Part shown: positions 1 to 11,307 of the stretch, one piece after another
Numbering within the stretch: the stretch's first letter is position 1
Layout of the letters: every line of letters starts with the position of its first letter
DNA from: Massospora cicadina
Lineage: Eukaryota > Entomophthoromycota > Entomophthoromycetes > Entomophthorales > Entomophthoraceae
Direction of reading: 5' to 3'
NCBI GenBank assembly: GCA_022478985.1
Contig: JAKSZP010017394.1
Coordinates: forward strand, 1-64,000
DNA length: 64,000 nucleotides
Translations under genes and position numbers: made by a program
The notes under the pieces: model-generated
The model's input: only the letters and a program-made list of their open reading frames with translations
Databases searched by the model: none
What the model was told of the DNA's origin: nothing

Positions 1-1537
1 ATGGGCGACCTAGCCCATATGATAGATAAGCGCTGGGTGACTTCTTTCCCCCCCCCAAAGATATCCCATTCCCACCTCTTCCCCCCTCCTCAACCCTGGT
101 AAGTTTGATAGAAGGAGTCTGCAGGGAGATTGCGCACACCAGGGGGCATGTAGGGCCCCTGAGACCACCACTTCCCAGACAAAATATATCAGAATTTTGA
201 GAAAACAGCATTTCAACGTCAGAGTCTGGCCTGCAAATTCTGGACTAGATGAGCTGGTCCATACTGGCCTGCACCGGAAATCAGATTTGGATATGGCTCA
301 GATTTCGAATCAGGCCCCAAATGACTTGGGCCATCTGGCCCATAGCGCCAAAATGAATCCAGGGAGTTCAGATTGCATGAATAGCCTAATCGAGGGATTG
401 GTTTAAGTTTCAAATAATCTGATTTAAGGACCCCTGCCTCCTGGGAAAAATCTGGAACACCCAAACCATGCAATCAGGCTGACTTGGATGACCAGGACCT
501 GGATTGGTAGCATAGACTTGGTTTGGCCCCAGGAATCCAGAAATTTTTTTAATAGTTTTCTTGAATTTTGCCAAAATCTTGAGCGTCATCCTACCCCCCT
601 CTGAGCCAGCCAACCAAATCCCATCGCCAACCCCCAAATGGCCAATCCCTTGATACCTTTCCCATGTATTAAGCCCAGTTTTTAGGCAACTGCTACGGCT
701 AGGGGGTAGTTGTCAGTTTATTCTCTTCTCTTTCACTCAATAAAATTTAATTTCTCCATCAGGCTTGCTGCGGCCTCCATCAGCCTTGTTAATTTTATAA
801 AAATTCCGCTGATCAATCTGAAAAAACGTGCCATCACCCAAGTCCTCCTGCCGATGTTTGCCAACTGGGTTTTCTGGTCACTCACCCCACCACGTGGCAG
901 CATATCATAAATGTGATAATCTGCCTCACCCCCAATGATGAACCTGCTGCTTTGTTTATTACTGTATGTCCATGTAACGGAATCCCTCCCATCCATTCAG
1001 TTGCCAAGTCCTCCAAAACTGCTTCCCAGCTAGAGAAGCACCTGAGAGCTCCCACACCACCGCTCATGGACTTGGCCTCCATAACCAATTCAGCCACTGA
1101 TGCTTCAGCCCGCCTGTGGGACCTGGAGCGCCCCCTCCAGGGGAAGCTCAGTCCCAACCCCTCGTATGGGTCCTACTTTACCTATGCTCGCACTCCCAAC
1201 CATGCAGTGGCCTCTGTGCCACCCCTCGCTGGCGCACAAGCCCCTACTCAAAACTGAAGGCAAGCAATCGTGAACCCTGGAGGAGTTGTCATCCTCCCTG
1301 CCTCTCCCGCCCTTGGGGTTGCCCCCACAAGACTCTCAGTTGCCCCCAATTCAACCATCTGGTTTGCCTTGGGGGCCTTTGGTACATTACTGAACTTTTA
1401 CTTTCCTCACGTCTCCCATAGAACCCCACTTTTATTAGTTGCTCAGACTGCTATGCCTTTGGCATTCTGGGCCCTCCACTGGGTGCTCATGCACCCCAAC
1501 TGGGAGCCCATTCTAGTTCTTAGCTGAATCCGTGACA
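1..1537 (+). mobile_element. Divergent family A LTR, left end outside window
   Basis: The first bases encode GDLAHMIDKRWVT, matching the U3 frame found in other family A LTRs (starting at 5561, 11405, 15607, 20550 and 61329). The far end, about 1455-1537, matches the LTR 3' end: the AMPLAFW...WVL.HPNW frame followed by a terminal TGACA at 1533-1537. The middle is too diverged to align by eye. It may be a solo LTR or a 5' LTR; no primer-binding site or gag is recognisable after it. Confidence 0.7.
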
Positions 1538-1983
1538 TCTACCATCCCATCAACAACAGTTGGTATTATCCTGGTTTCCAGTATAGTTCATTACTTCAAC
1601 CCTTTCCTTCATACGTGCTCAATAGTGGCACAAGCCTCTACTCACAATGCCCCTCTTCCTTTAATAGGTGTTCCCACTGGCAACAGGAGACATTATTAGC
1701 TTCTCTGTGGTGCATCTAGTCTATATTAGTGCTTGATTATTATTACATATTGGTAGTGTCCATCTCATGGTTTGCCTTCCCCAAAGAAATATAATTTAGG
1801 AAAATCTATGTGCAATTATTAATTAATACAGGTGGGTTGGAGGTGGCATAGTTTAAACAGGGAAGGACAGCTGCTACCCATATTTTATTTAAGGTATTAC
1901 TTAGGTCATGAATCTTGGCATTTGACATAGCCCTAATGTTGGTGCCCCACTTTTCCCTTAAGAAATTCAAGATCCTATCCAGT
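1538..1983. other. No gene seen
   Basis: This spacer lies between the old LTR and the target-site duplication of LINE-a. No convincing coding frame, RNA gene or repeat was found. It may be the remains of an LTR-element interior. Confidence 0.5.
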
Positions 1984-2087
1984 TTAATAGCTGTGGCAAA
2001 AGCTTTTCTTTCCTATTACTATCACTTTTAGTAATACAATTTGATTCAAACAGTACAATTTGATAATCAATACCAGGTGATATTAGT

Positions 2088-3113
2088 ATGAGTAATAAAG
2101 TAAAGAATTGGGAAAATGTGGTAAAGGGCAGCGGACCTGGACCTGCACCACTTAAAGTTAGAAAGCTCACAGGTACAAACAAAATTATTAGTAAAAACAA
2201 AAAACCCAAGGTGGCACACTCCACGGGCTTTGTGAACTTTCTGGTAAAATACTGCAGTTACATGTAAGTATCCCACTTAAAACCACTGTCATTGATGGAA
2301 CATGGGATACAAGTTTTCCTGGGCGTAGAAACACTGACAATGTGGGAAAAGTTTGGCGAAGTCCAACTTGAATTTTTCCCACATGCAGTGTACTTTACAA
2401 CCCATACTTTCCGCAAAGGTTGGGTAGACCTTGGGTTCAAAACCGTGGAAGAAGAAAATGAAGCAGCAAAGGTCAGAGTGGTACTCGACCTTCCCAATGG
2501 TCAAAATTTGGTATCAACCAAATGCACATGTTGGACAGAGTCAAAAGATATTTTTATAATTTTCAATTACCTTCCAACTACACTGGCGTGCACAGTAGTT
2601 AAACGACTTTTCTGAGAAGGCTTGGAAGCCTATGGAGAAATTAAACAATTTGAGATGCAAAGATTCCAGTTGATGCCAACCCTTAGCACTGGGAAGGCAA
2701 TTGCAATTATTTCTCTAAACCAGAAGGTAATGGAGAAATATCACAAAAATCCCCCACATTGCATCCTTCACTATTGATGGAAAAAATTCCAACTGTTCTG
2801 CACAACAGTAGAGAGTGCACCCCCCATATGCAACCACTGCCAATCCTTTGGGTACAAGATTCATGCTTGCCCCATAAAAGAAGGCTTGAGAGAAATGGAA
2901 TTCTGTGAGGAGGAAATGGGAGAAGATGACTCAGAGTACGCCAAAATCACAGATACCACACAAGCATTCAAATGGGGAGAGCACGGGCAATATAAAATAG
3001 TTGACCAAATTTCCCTGAAAGAACAAAAAATGGCCAAACAAGCTTGCAAGCTGGCTGCAGACAAGGCAAAGGCCTCAGTAGAATCATCCATATCACTAGA
3101 ACAGATCCGGTAA
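2088..3113 (+). pseudogene. LINE-a ORF1 (gag-like, zinc knuckle), broken
   Basis: This encodes the nucleic-acid-binding ORF1 protein expected to coat LINE RNA. The start ATG at 2088 (MSNKVKNW) matches the start of ORF1 in LINE-c (MSKFVCNN). The frame changes between about 2250 and 2292, a TGA stops it at 2613-2615, and it resumes as EGLEAYGEIKQFEM. Near 2832-2873 there is a zinc-knuckle remnant, CNHCQSFGYKIHAC, in which the expected His is Tyr; the LINE-c copy has a normal CX2CX4HX4C. An acidic and lysine-rich C-terminus runs to 3113. Function follows from homology to LINE-c ORF1 and is not intact here. Confidence 0.75.
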
Positions 3114-3529
3114 GACATGGATTAAATTTGAATCAATGAGCCAATCAAATCCCACAGAAAACCAAACAACCAATACAAACAGATTGAATTTGGTGGAACC
3201 CAATTTGGAAATAAATGCAACAAAACAGGGGGCTCAGCGCACCTCCCAAAATTGTGAAGCATAACCCAATTGGAAATAAAATCATCAATGGAATGTGCAA
3301 GAAAATGATGCGTCCAATAAGAGCACACAAGTGCACCACAATGATAAATTGAAAACCAGCAAAGGCAAGAGAGGAGCAAAAACAGTTATAACGAAAGGGG
3401 CAGAATACACCCCAACTCCTACTCATGGTTATGCTCTCCACAGCGGAGGTGCAATAAAGAGTAATGTGAGCAAGGGAGTAGAGCTGGGGGGTCTGCTAAC
3501 CGCTCCTGAGGCGCATCGGGCGTCTCAGT

Positions 3530-4064
3530 AGAGATAGGGACGCTGAACATAGTGGGACTCAAGGCCTTAACGTCCCAGGCTAAGAAGTTGAGTCTTCTAT
3601 GAAACCCACCTGTGGATATCCTGGTGTTGCAGGAAACCCAATGTCCACAGGGAGAGGAGGAGGCATGGGAAAATATGCTCCTCCCAACAATATTGTTTTG
3701 GTTGCAACACTGTAGGGTGATAGTATGCGTGAAATAAAACTTCAAATTTATCAATAAAAATTTGTTCCTGGATGTCCACGTACTAGCTGTAACCTTATCA
3801 TGGCACATCAAAGTGCACACAATAGCCAGTGGTTATGCACCTAACTGTGCACTGAACCAACGAGAGTTTTTAATAGCTCTAACACAACTAAATCTTCTAG
3901 CAAACACTTTTGTCATGGGAGACATGAACTGCTGGATTAACCCAGATACTGACCAATGGCCATACACAATGGAGATACCACAAGGGAAAGTGGAACTTCG
4001 CGTACTAAAGGCCACCCTGGGACTATATGATCCGCTACCAAATAGGTCACCCTACTACAAAACA
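3530..4064 (+). pseudogene. LINE-a APE-type endonuclease, broken
   Basis: This is the target-nicking endonuclease domain at the start of ORF2. Visible landmarks in order are GTLNIVGLK (near 3539), DILVLQETQ with the catalytic Glu (near 3615-3641), GYAPN (near 3832) and FVMGDMNCWINPDTD, the Asp/Asn motif, near 3907-3951. The segment from 3762 to 4067 is open, but in-frame stops lie upstream. The terminal SDH motif is not clear before the reverse transcriptase begins. Homologous parts occur in LINE-b and LINE-c. Confidence 0.75.
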
Positions 4065-4716
4065 TGACACGCCCACATGTACACAACGGTGCACTTATCT
4101 CTATGTCAAAATTGAACTGATACTCGCACCACTAATTTTCCATCACCAAATTCAAAAATTCAAACTACAAAATTGAATTTTCTGACCATTGGCTAGTTTT
4201 GGTGTCCTACAAAACAGCAGAAACAACTACCCAAGCACCCAGGTGGTGAAGAATACGCCCAGAAAGTTTGGCCAACTTGGAATTTCAATCCTGGATTGAG
4301 GAATTATCCTCAACACGAGATTTTCAAACACCTTTCTGTTTGGAATCATTAACCACCTGGTAAAATTTTAAAAATCAACAGCCCAACAAATCAAACACAC
4401 AACGTCTAGAAGATAAAGGGCAGCTTCAGCCATTATCAAGCACACCTTGAAAGAAATCAACCGCCTAGAAAATAATGTCCCATGCACAGGGTACAGCCCT
4501 GAATGTGGTCGCAGATGGACGGAGGCTTCTGCTTGGCTAAACACACTGATATGTGAACACCAACACCAAGTTGGGGTTCAATACAGAGCAAAAAAATAAA
4601 AGATGGAGAAACTTGCACAAGCATTTTTTTCCATTGATTCCATTCCTGGAAAAATACAATAGCTTGCACACAGGTCTGACAACCAGAAAAATTCATAGCG
4701 GAAACACCCAAAGAAG

Positions 4717-5463
4717 TTGCAACTGAAGTGCACAGTTTTTATAAGAATTTATATAAATCTGAACCAGTTGAACCAGAAAAAAAATGAAAAAATCTTCACA
4801 AGTGCACATATTGACATCAAGGCTCAAAATAACAATTTAATTAACATAATATCTCGTGAGGAATTATGGGAAGTAGTACGCGGTGCACCAAGAGGGAAAT
4901 GCTCTGGACCTAGTGGGATTCCCTATGAATTTAATATAAAATATTTTACTAAAATTTCTAATATCCTTTAGGCTCCCATGAACAAGTGTAATATGGAAAC
5001 ATGCCTCCTACCTGGAGGCAAAGAAGCTTACACTGTCACCTTATTCAAAAAAGGAGACAGACTAAACCTATCCAACTGGCGCCCAATCTCCCTAACCAAC
5101 ACAGACACAAAAATATTCACAAAAATCATGGCCAAAAGACTAGAAGAAATTGCAACTGACGCGTTATCCCCATCACAATCTGGATTTGTTCCAAGAAGAT
5201 CCATAAAGAACAACATCCACACAGTTACAAATGTCTGCCAGTCCAAAACCTCTGGAGCGCTTATCTTATTGGACCAACAGAAGGCATACGACAGGGTGAA
5301 CTGGACTTATCTCAGGGCCTGCCTTCAAAAATTCAAACTCCTAAATAGATTCAAAAACTGAGTGATGTTGTTCACAGAGTCAGCCACCATGGCTGTGCGT
5401 AAGGCATGCTTCTCAACTAACCCAGTCATCCCACAGAGAAAACTAAAACAAGGAGATCCTTTA
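4717..5463 (+). pseudogene. LINE-a reverse transcriptase, 5' part
   Basis: This is the fingers and palm of a non-LTR reverse transcriptase. Visible motifs are ELWEVVRGAPRGKCSGPSGIPYEF, here broken into two runs (ELWEVV and GKCSGPSGIPYEF), LPGGKEAYTVTLFKKGDR, NWRPISLTNTDTK, LSPSQSGFVPRRS and LILLDQQKAYDRVNW, followed by KQGDPL. The domain is cut at KQGDPL by Ty3-A, and the matching continuation CPLLYNFSLD resumes at 12687. Stops at 4969-4971 and 5359-5361 show that it was already decaying. Confidence 0.88.
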
Positions 5464-5464
5464 T

Positions 5465-6136
5465 GTAAGTCTCAGGTTACGTCCTTTGGCTCTCAATCAG
5501 GTCATCTTCCCGTTCCCAAATAAAAAGACACTAAAGAGGATGGTGGTACCACTCATCACTCAGGGCGACCTCGCTCACATAGTAGATGAGCGATGGGTAA
5601 CAGCTTGTCCGCTTCAAATCCCACCCCCAATACCCACACTTACCTCATCAGAACTGTTGCGGGGAATTAGTGAAATCTGTGCCAAGATTACCAAATTAAA
5701 ATCAGCCAAATCTAATTCAGCTGGCAATTTGGCTGATGCCCAAAATTCAAATGGCTGTAAAAGCATGAAGAATGAGATATTGGATGGATCGCCTGACAGT
5801 TCCAATTCAATCTCCAGACCAGTTAAACAAATATCAGGCACTATTGATGAGGGTTCAAAGCTCCCAGATAGTAATTTGGGCGTTGCGCCCAATGTGCTGC
5901 TATTGACTGAACGAATGGTTAAACAACTGAGCATGGGCAGGTTGGCCATCCCGAACCCATTCCCAACCAAATGGACCTGTCCCTATAAGGGATGGCCTTG
6001 GGGGATTCCTGTCACCCGTTGGGCCAAACACTATTGTGATAATTGTCAGAAACATAGTCGAGCCCTGTTTCAGATGTTTGAGGTCAAACTGACAGAGACT
6101 CAGCCCGCCGCCAAATTTTGCGATGTCAGTTCCTAA
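5465..6136 (+). CDS. U3-encoded ORF in family A LTR
   Basis: This frame is open from the second base of the LTR to TAA at 6134-6136 (about 223 residues). No family was recognised. Visible parts are IFPF.NKKT.KRM, then QGDLAHIVDERWVTACPL, a middle rich in Ser, Asn and Lys, then NPFPTKW and GWPWGIPVTRWAKHYCDNC with a CX2C pair, ending FCDVSS. In the 3' LTR the corresponding frame is fused in phase to the Pol C-terminus, so it is probably a Pol extension and not a stand-alone protein; this 5' copy would not be translated that way. Other LTR copies keep the motif while differing at many third codon positions. The conserved frame is directly visible; the role is unknown. Confidence 0.6.
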   Translation, partial: VSLRLRPLALNQVIFPFPNKKTLKRMVVPLITQGDLAHIVDERWVTACPLQIPPPIPTLTSSELLRGISEICAKITKLKSAKSNSAGNLADAQNSNGCKSMKNEILDGSPDSSNSISRPVKQISGTIDEGSKLPDSNLGVAPNVLLLTERMVKQLSMGRLAIPNPFPTKWTCPYKGWPWGIPVTRWAKHYCDNCQKHSRALFQMFEVKLTETQPAAKFCDVSS

Positions 6137-6224
6137 AGAATAAACCCCCCCATTCCCAAACAATTCGCCAGTTAGGTCAAATTTGTGGGCCCTGATCCCA
6201 TCCTGTCACTACCCAATTGACCAC

Positions 6225-6245
6225 TATTTAATCAGTTGCATGGCA
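6225..6245 (+). promoter_or_regulatory. Predicted core promoter in family A LTR
   Basis: CTATTTAATCAGTTGCAT is a TATA-like box with a possible initiator just after it. It is conserved in almost the same form near 12067-12090, 16318-16337, 62006-62026 and, on the reverse strand, near 63570-63590, although the surrounding sequence is diverged. It lies about 90 bp after the end of the U3 ORF, which fits a U3/R boundary. The promoter call is inferred from position and conservation. Confidence 0.5.
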
Positions 6246-6927
6246 CTGAGAAATTTGTTGGTCAATTTTCTTACTTTCCTTTCCCAATATATTTTTGCAA
6301 AAAAAATCAAATTTTTTATTTTCTATTCTGACCGCATCCCAGATGGCATTTCCCTGGTGGTCCATCGCCCCACACTCCGGGTGGGCTTTACCAATTCTTT
6401 TGGACCCATGGCTCCCTCTATTGTTGATTGGGCCCAGAGAGTCTGACACTTTTAGTCTTACAACCCCGCTATTATAAATTTCTGACAAAAATATATATGG
6501 GATCTTATGGCCCTACATACAACAATGGATAGAAAGAATCCGTCTCCCTATCACCCCCAATGAGTTGGCCCCTCAAGCCAAGAATCTCATCGAGACTGTC
6601 TCAGTAATCCCACCCTTGCAGTTAGAACCACTGAGTTGGGAATGGATTCAGTGTGGTTTGCCATTGGGACACTCCTTACCCTGTTGTTACACCACCACTT
6701 TGTGGTATCACATTTCCCAGCTCCATATCAAGCTGTACAGTCAGCAATGCCTCTGGCATTCTGGCTTGCTTTTTGGGTGTTCACACATCCTGACTGGCAG
6801 GCTGGTCTAAACTTCTTCTGCCATTTCCATGACATAATCGACCAACCATTACTTCCAGCCACTTCCGCCTTGGTTTTCAAATTGGGCACCGCAGTGGTTA
6901 CCCTCTATCAGATGAACGTACAATCAG

Positions 6928-7508
6928 TTGTGTGTTGTTTGTTGTTCGTTTGGTCAATTTCTGACTTTGGGAGAAGCATCCGCTCTATTTTGGGAAACTT
7001 TCTTCAAGCCACCCAAAATGTGCAGACTGCATCTTCCCTTACTTCCTCCAGCCCAGGAAAAGGATCAAGTATCTTGCCAAGAGATCGCCAATCAGGTTCT
7101 TGACGCTCTTGTTGAAGTACAAATGTGGACAACAATCGCACTCAGTAATGCTTTTGTGATATCTCATGCACAACAAGGTCTCGCGTTGTTAGACGCTGTG
7201 GACGGAGATGCCCGCTGTTGGGTGAGAAGCCTTTTGCATTCTTCTTACAAGAAGGAGACTCCATTCCCCTGGTGGCTGTTGTATTGGCCACTTTAAAACC
7301 CCATTTGTCCCAATCAGACCATGTATTTAGACTACTCCTAACCATGGCTGAAGCACCTAGTTTGGCTTCTCTGATTTCTACCTTTTGTGAGCTAGCTTCC
7401 ACGTTGGGCCTATCTATCGATATGCTTCAAGCAGTCTTTAGAGCGAGCTTAGATTCAGTTTCTGCTCATCACGTGGCCTGGTCTACCATCCAGGAATCAG
7501 TAAATTAA
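6928..7508 (+). pseudogene. Ty3-A gag, frameshifted
   Basis: Capsid-like sequence appears in one frame to about 7212 (IANQVLDALVEVQ, LALLDAVDGDARCW) and then in another to 7508 (PHLSQSDHVFRLLLTMAEAPSLASL, quoted as two runs PHLSQSDHVFRLLL and TMAEAPSLASL). TAA ends it at 7506-7508. No zinc knuckle is visible. The call rests on position between LTR and protease and on helical, capsid-like composition, so the family assignment is by context. Confidence 0.55.
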
Positions 7509-7577
7509 ATATGTGCCACCGCAACTACTATCAAAGCGTTACCTTGCCACGTTTCCCCATATCAGAAGGGGAACTTT

Positions 7578-8120
7578 ATGATAGGATTTCCTAACAAAGA
7601 CATATATGGTGCGCCCAATACCAGAATAGCAGTTGAAGTGGGTCCTAACCCTGCCATAACCCCCAAGTCCAAGTTGGCATTCCCGGAGTTAACTATGAAT
7701 GATTCTGTTCAAGCCCAGACAGAAGAAATGATTTCTCCCACACTAGTACTTCTAATTTTCGCCCCATCTAAGAACCCTGACCCTGGTTCAGACATACCCA
7801 TTATTTCTTCAGTCGCCCATGAGTTGGTCAAATCTCCCAATAAACAGAATTCCGCTTATTTCCTTGTCCCTATGAAAATCAATATTGGTCCACATCATGT
7901 CTCCTTTGAAGCTCTGGTGGATACTGGAGCAGCGGGGAACTTCATGAGCGTTGAGTTGTCACAGCAATTAAAATTGGGAATGGATGTGGGTTCCTCAGTA
8001 ATGGTGGCCTCTTCCACTTACCAGTCTTTGTATGTCATTCGCCAGCCGAACACTTCTCAATCCACCAATATAACTTCTGCGATCATTTTTTGGCCATGCC
8101 GAACTTGGTATTCCCAGTGA
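7578..8120 (+). pseudogene. Ty3-A aspartic protease region
   Basis: An open frame of 180 codons includes VSFEALVDTGAAGNFMSVEL near 7900-7960. DTGA is the active-site motif of retropepsins, which mature the Gag-Pol polyprotein. It sits between gag and reverse transcriptase, as in Ty3 elements. Downstream, the frame is lost before the reverse transcriptase begins near 8467. Confidence 0.8.
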
Positions 8121-8466
8121 TCTTGGGTGTGGGATGGTGGCGTTGACAACATGTGAAGTTTCATTTAGAGTCAAATACATTGTCATTTACCAATGATGAT
8201 TCAGAGGGAGAGTTCCCTTTGATCAACAACCTCAAAAAAATACAAGGGACCAGCTCTATCACTACCTTAGTTACTTCCGCGGGCATTCTAGCCAATTTCC
8301 CAAAAGCTTAATGCAATATTGGGGAATCTTTGACATGGAAAAAATGGACCGACTACCAAGACATACTAGGTATTATTGTGGATTTTGGACAACCGTGGAA
8401 TTGGTGAACATTAACTGCCCGTTGTATCCTCATACAGCGGAGGAATAGGTTGCACTTAATACCTGG

Positions 8467-9730
8467 TTGGATGATATGTTAAAAAGGTTGGTTGTTCAAA
8501 GAAACCTCCCCTGTCGCCTCCCCTATTGTCTTTGCAAGAAAATCGGATGGATCACTCCATCCTTGCATAGATTATGGTCACCTGAACAATATAACAGTTA
8601 CAGATCCCTACCTATTGCCTTTAGAGCAGACAATCAGTCAGGCAATTGCAAAATCCCATGTGTTTTCAAAACTGGATCTGGTGAATGCTTTCAACCAAAT
8701 TCGGGTGATGGAAGGACAGGAATGGTTGACTATAATCCAAATGAGGTGAGGCATTTTTCAATTTTGCATAATGCCCTTTGGGTTGAAAAATGCTCCCTCT
8801 ACATTTTAATGAATGATTGACAATGCGTTAGGGGTTCTCCGGTTCTCTTGTGCTATTGCATACATCAATGATATCCTAGTTCATTCCCCAACTCCCAAAT
8901 AAAATGCTATTGACTTGGAAGCGGTGGTGGTCACTTTGCATAAAGCAGGGCTGTTCCTCAAAGCTTCCAATTACGAGTTTTATAAGGAAGAGGTCACATT
9001 TCTCAGAAACCTGGTTCTCAAAGAAGGTGTCGCTATCCCTCCCAACAAATTAGATGCGATCTAAGAATGGCCAACTCTGACTACACAGAAGCAACTTCGG
9101 AGTTTCCTGGGAACTATCATTTTTTTTTAGAAATTTTCCCCTGCACTTTCCCAGTTGGCTGCTCCACTCCATCCCCTCACTGTAAAAAATGTACCGTTTT
9201 GTTGGACCCCCAAATGCCAGCAGGCGTTTGAATCAATCAAGGAGGTTTTCGTGTCTCCTCCCATTTTGAAACACGCCAATCCCACCAAACCATATATTTT
9301 CACATGTGATGCTTCATCAGTAGCAGTGGGCGCGGTGCTGCTTCAGGACCACGATGGTCTTGAACATCCGGTTGCTTATTTTTCCCAAAAATTCACTACT
9401 ATGGAGAAATGTTGGGCCATTTATGATAAGGAACTAGCGGCTGTTGCATGGGCTTTAACTCATTGGTGATACCTGTTACAGGGTGCTTGTCATGAGCTAA
9501 CGGCTCACATGGATTACCAGGCTCTCTTGTATTTCCGCAAACCCCAAAAATTAGCACACTGGCAGGCCTGAACCTATTGGGACCTGTGCAGTTTTAACTT
9601 CGAATATGAATTTGTCAAAGGTGCGCTCAACGTCCTTCCTGACTTCCTATGCTGTAGCCCTGCTCACTTTCCCTTGGAACCTGATAAAGTGGATCTCGTT
9701 ACCGTGATCCCTGCCACTCAGATTCTGTCA
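8467..9730 (+). pseudogene. Ty3-A reverse transcriptase and RNase H
   Basis: Reverse transcriptase landmarks are SPVASPIVFARKSDGSLHPC, VFSKLDLVNAFNQIRV (near 8657-8704), MPFGLKNAPSTF (near 8772) and AYINDILVHSP (near 8854). The last is the YxDD catalytic site with the first Asp changed to Asn. RNase H follows from 9155: FTCDASSVAVGAVLLQD, HPVAYFSQKF and YDKELAAVAWALTHW, which is then cut by a TGA at 9467-9469. Several stops and frameshifts lie in between, so this is a dead copy. Confidence 0.88.
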
Positions 9731-9731
9731 A

Positions 9732-11307
9732 TTGTTCCCTCCGTTGTTTCCTCCACCGCTTCATCTCCCCAACAATCCGTTATTGGCCCAGGTGTTAGCC
9801 GCTCAAATGGCCTGCCCTGAGGGCGTGGAGTTGGTTGATCAGTTGGCTCATTCAAGCCCCAAACACTCTCTATACTCCTTAAAAGAGGGGCTCATTTACT
9901 TCTGTTCTCATGTGTGGGTTCCCCCCTCCTTCCGCCCAAAAGTATTCTGCGCACACCATGATCCTCCCACAGTTGGACACCCTGGCAACAAGAAATGCAT
10001 CGATCTGATCAAGAGAACCTTCAATTGGGCAGGACTGACCAAAGAGGTCCCAGCTTGGATCGCCGATTGTGTTACTTGCATTAGGGCTAAGTCAGATCAC
10101 TCCAGTAAGAATGGTCTCCTACACCCTTTACAGCAGGCGGAAGGTCCGTGGACCTTAGTGTCCATAGATTTTATTGTTGATCTCCCCTGTTCTAATGGGT
10201 TCACAGCGGTAATGGTAGTGGTGGATCGCTTCACAAAATTTTCCCTTTTTATCCCTTGCACTTCTGCAATTACATCGGAAGAAACTGCCCATCTTTTTGT
10301 ATGATATGTGTTTTCAATGTTTAGTCTTCCCCAGGAAATCGTTAGTGACTGGGGTACTCAGTTTACTGCATGCTTTTGGAGTGAACTCCTATTGATCCTG
10401 AAGATAACCCCCTGTTGATCCATGGCATATCACCCCCAGTCCAACAGTCAGACCGAGCAGGTTAATCAAGTCCTCAAACAGTACCTGCGTTGCTATGCCA
10501 CATCAGCACAGGATACTTGGTCCGGTGACTTGCCTCTCGCTCAATTTGCATACAATAACGGGATCCATGCATCCATGGGGTTTTCACCATATGAAGCAAC
10601 GTTGGGTTATAACCCATCATTTTCAGTCAGGGCATGCTTGCGACCTGAGGTTCAAGCTGCCACAGATCATGCTACCCATATTCGATCAACTCAAGCCTTA
10701 ATGCAGGAACACCTCACCAAAGCCATCAATGACTATAAGCGATTTGTGAACCGTAAGTGCCTTCCAGGTCATGACTTTATGGTGGGTTCTTACGTCATGC
10801 TTGAACCCATCATTTGCAAATTCAAACCCCTTCCCACAAGTTTGCCAGTAAGCGTTTGGGTCCTCACTTAGTGGAGGAGGTATTGGGTAATGGGGCGTTC
10901 CGCCTGAAGCTTCCCGCGCATTGGAAGCAGCACCCAGTCTTCCATGTTTCCCAATTGTCGCCCTTCAAGGGTGTAATTCCCATGGACCTGGAACCGATTG
11001 TCATCAATAATGAGGAGGAAGCTGAGGTAGAGGTTATATTGGCATCTCGCAAGTCGTGACATTCAGTCCAATATCTCGTGGCCTGGAAAGGATACCTGGC
11101 CTACAAAAATAGTTGGGTCAAGGCGCGTGATTGCGCGAATTGCATGGCCCTGGTTGAAGCCTTCCATGCATCCCACCCTGAGGCTCCCCGCCCTCCTCAG
11201 AAAATCGTGACAAATATGGCTATAAAGCTACCTAAAGCACACAAGAATGTGGCTCTGGTGCAATTTCCCGGTGGGGGTGCCATTCCTTTGGAAAAAGGAA
11301 AGGTTAA
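9732..11307 (+). pseudogene. Ty3-A integrase with chromodomain
   Basis: The integrase inserts the cDNA. The N-terminal zinc-binding region is visible (HHDPPTVGHPG, then DCVTCIRAK at 10066-10092). The catalytic core has SIDFIVDLP (near 10162), VSDWGTQF (near 10342) and the Glu in SQTEQVNQ (near 10447). The chromodomain follows (VQYLVAWKGY near 11069, ending FHASHP). Such domains in chromoviruses bind histone marks and guide insertion. A TGA at 11057-11059 interrupts it, probably from CGA. From 11078 the frame is open across the LTR boundary. Confidence 0.9.

Larger units (their letters stand above)
5464..6834 (+). repeat. Ty3-A 5' LTR (family A)
   Basis: The LTR is 1371 bp, beginning TGTAAGTC and ending CCATGACA. 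The first half (U3) holds an open frame of about 223 codons, followed by a TATA-like core promoter and then a short, hydrophobic U5 frame that runs into the interior. It is diverged from the 3' LTR by scattered substitutions and small indels, so the insertion is not recent. Other family A copies are at 15510, 20455, 61232 and, reversed, 45286/63341. Confidence 0.93.

Noticed and set aside
6835..6860. Primer-binding site of Ty3-A
   Set aside because: The sequence after the LTR (TAATCGACCAACCATTA) shows no TGG start or tRNA match that I can recognise; self-priming or decay is possible.
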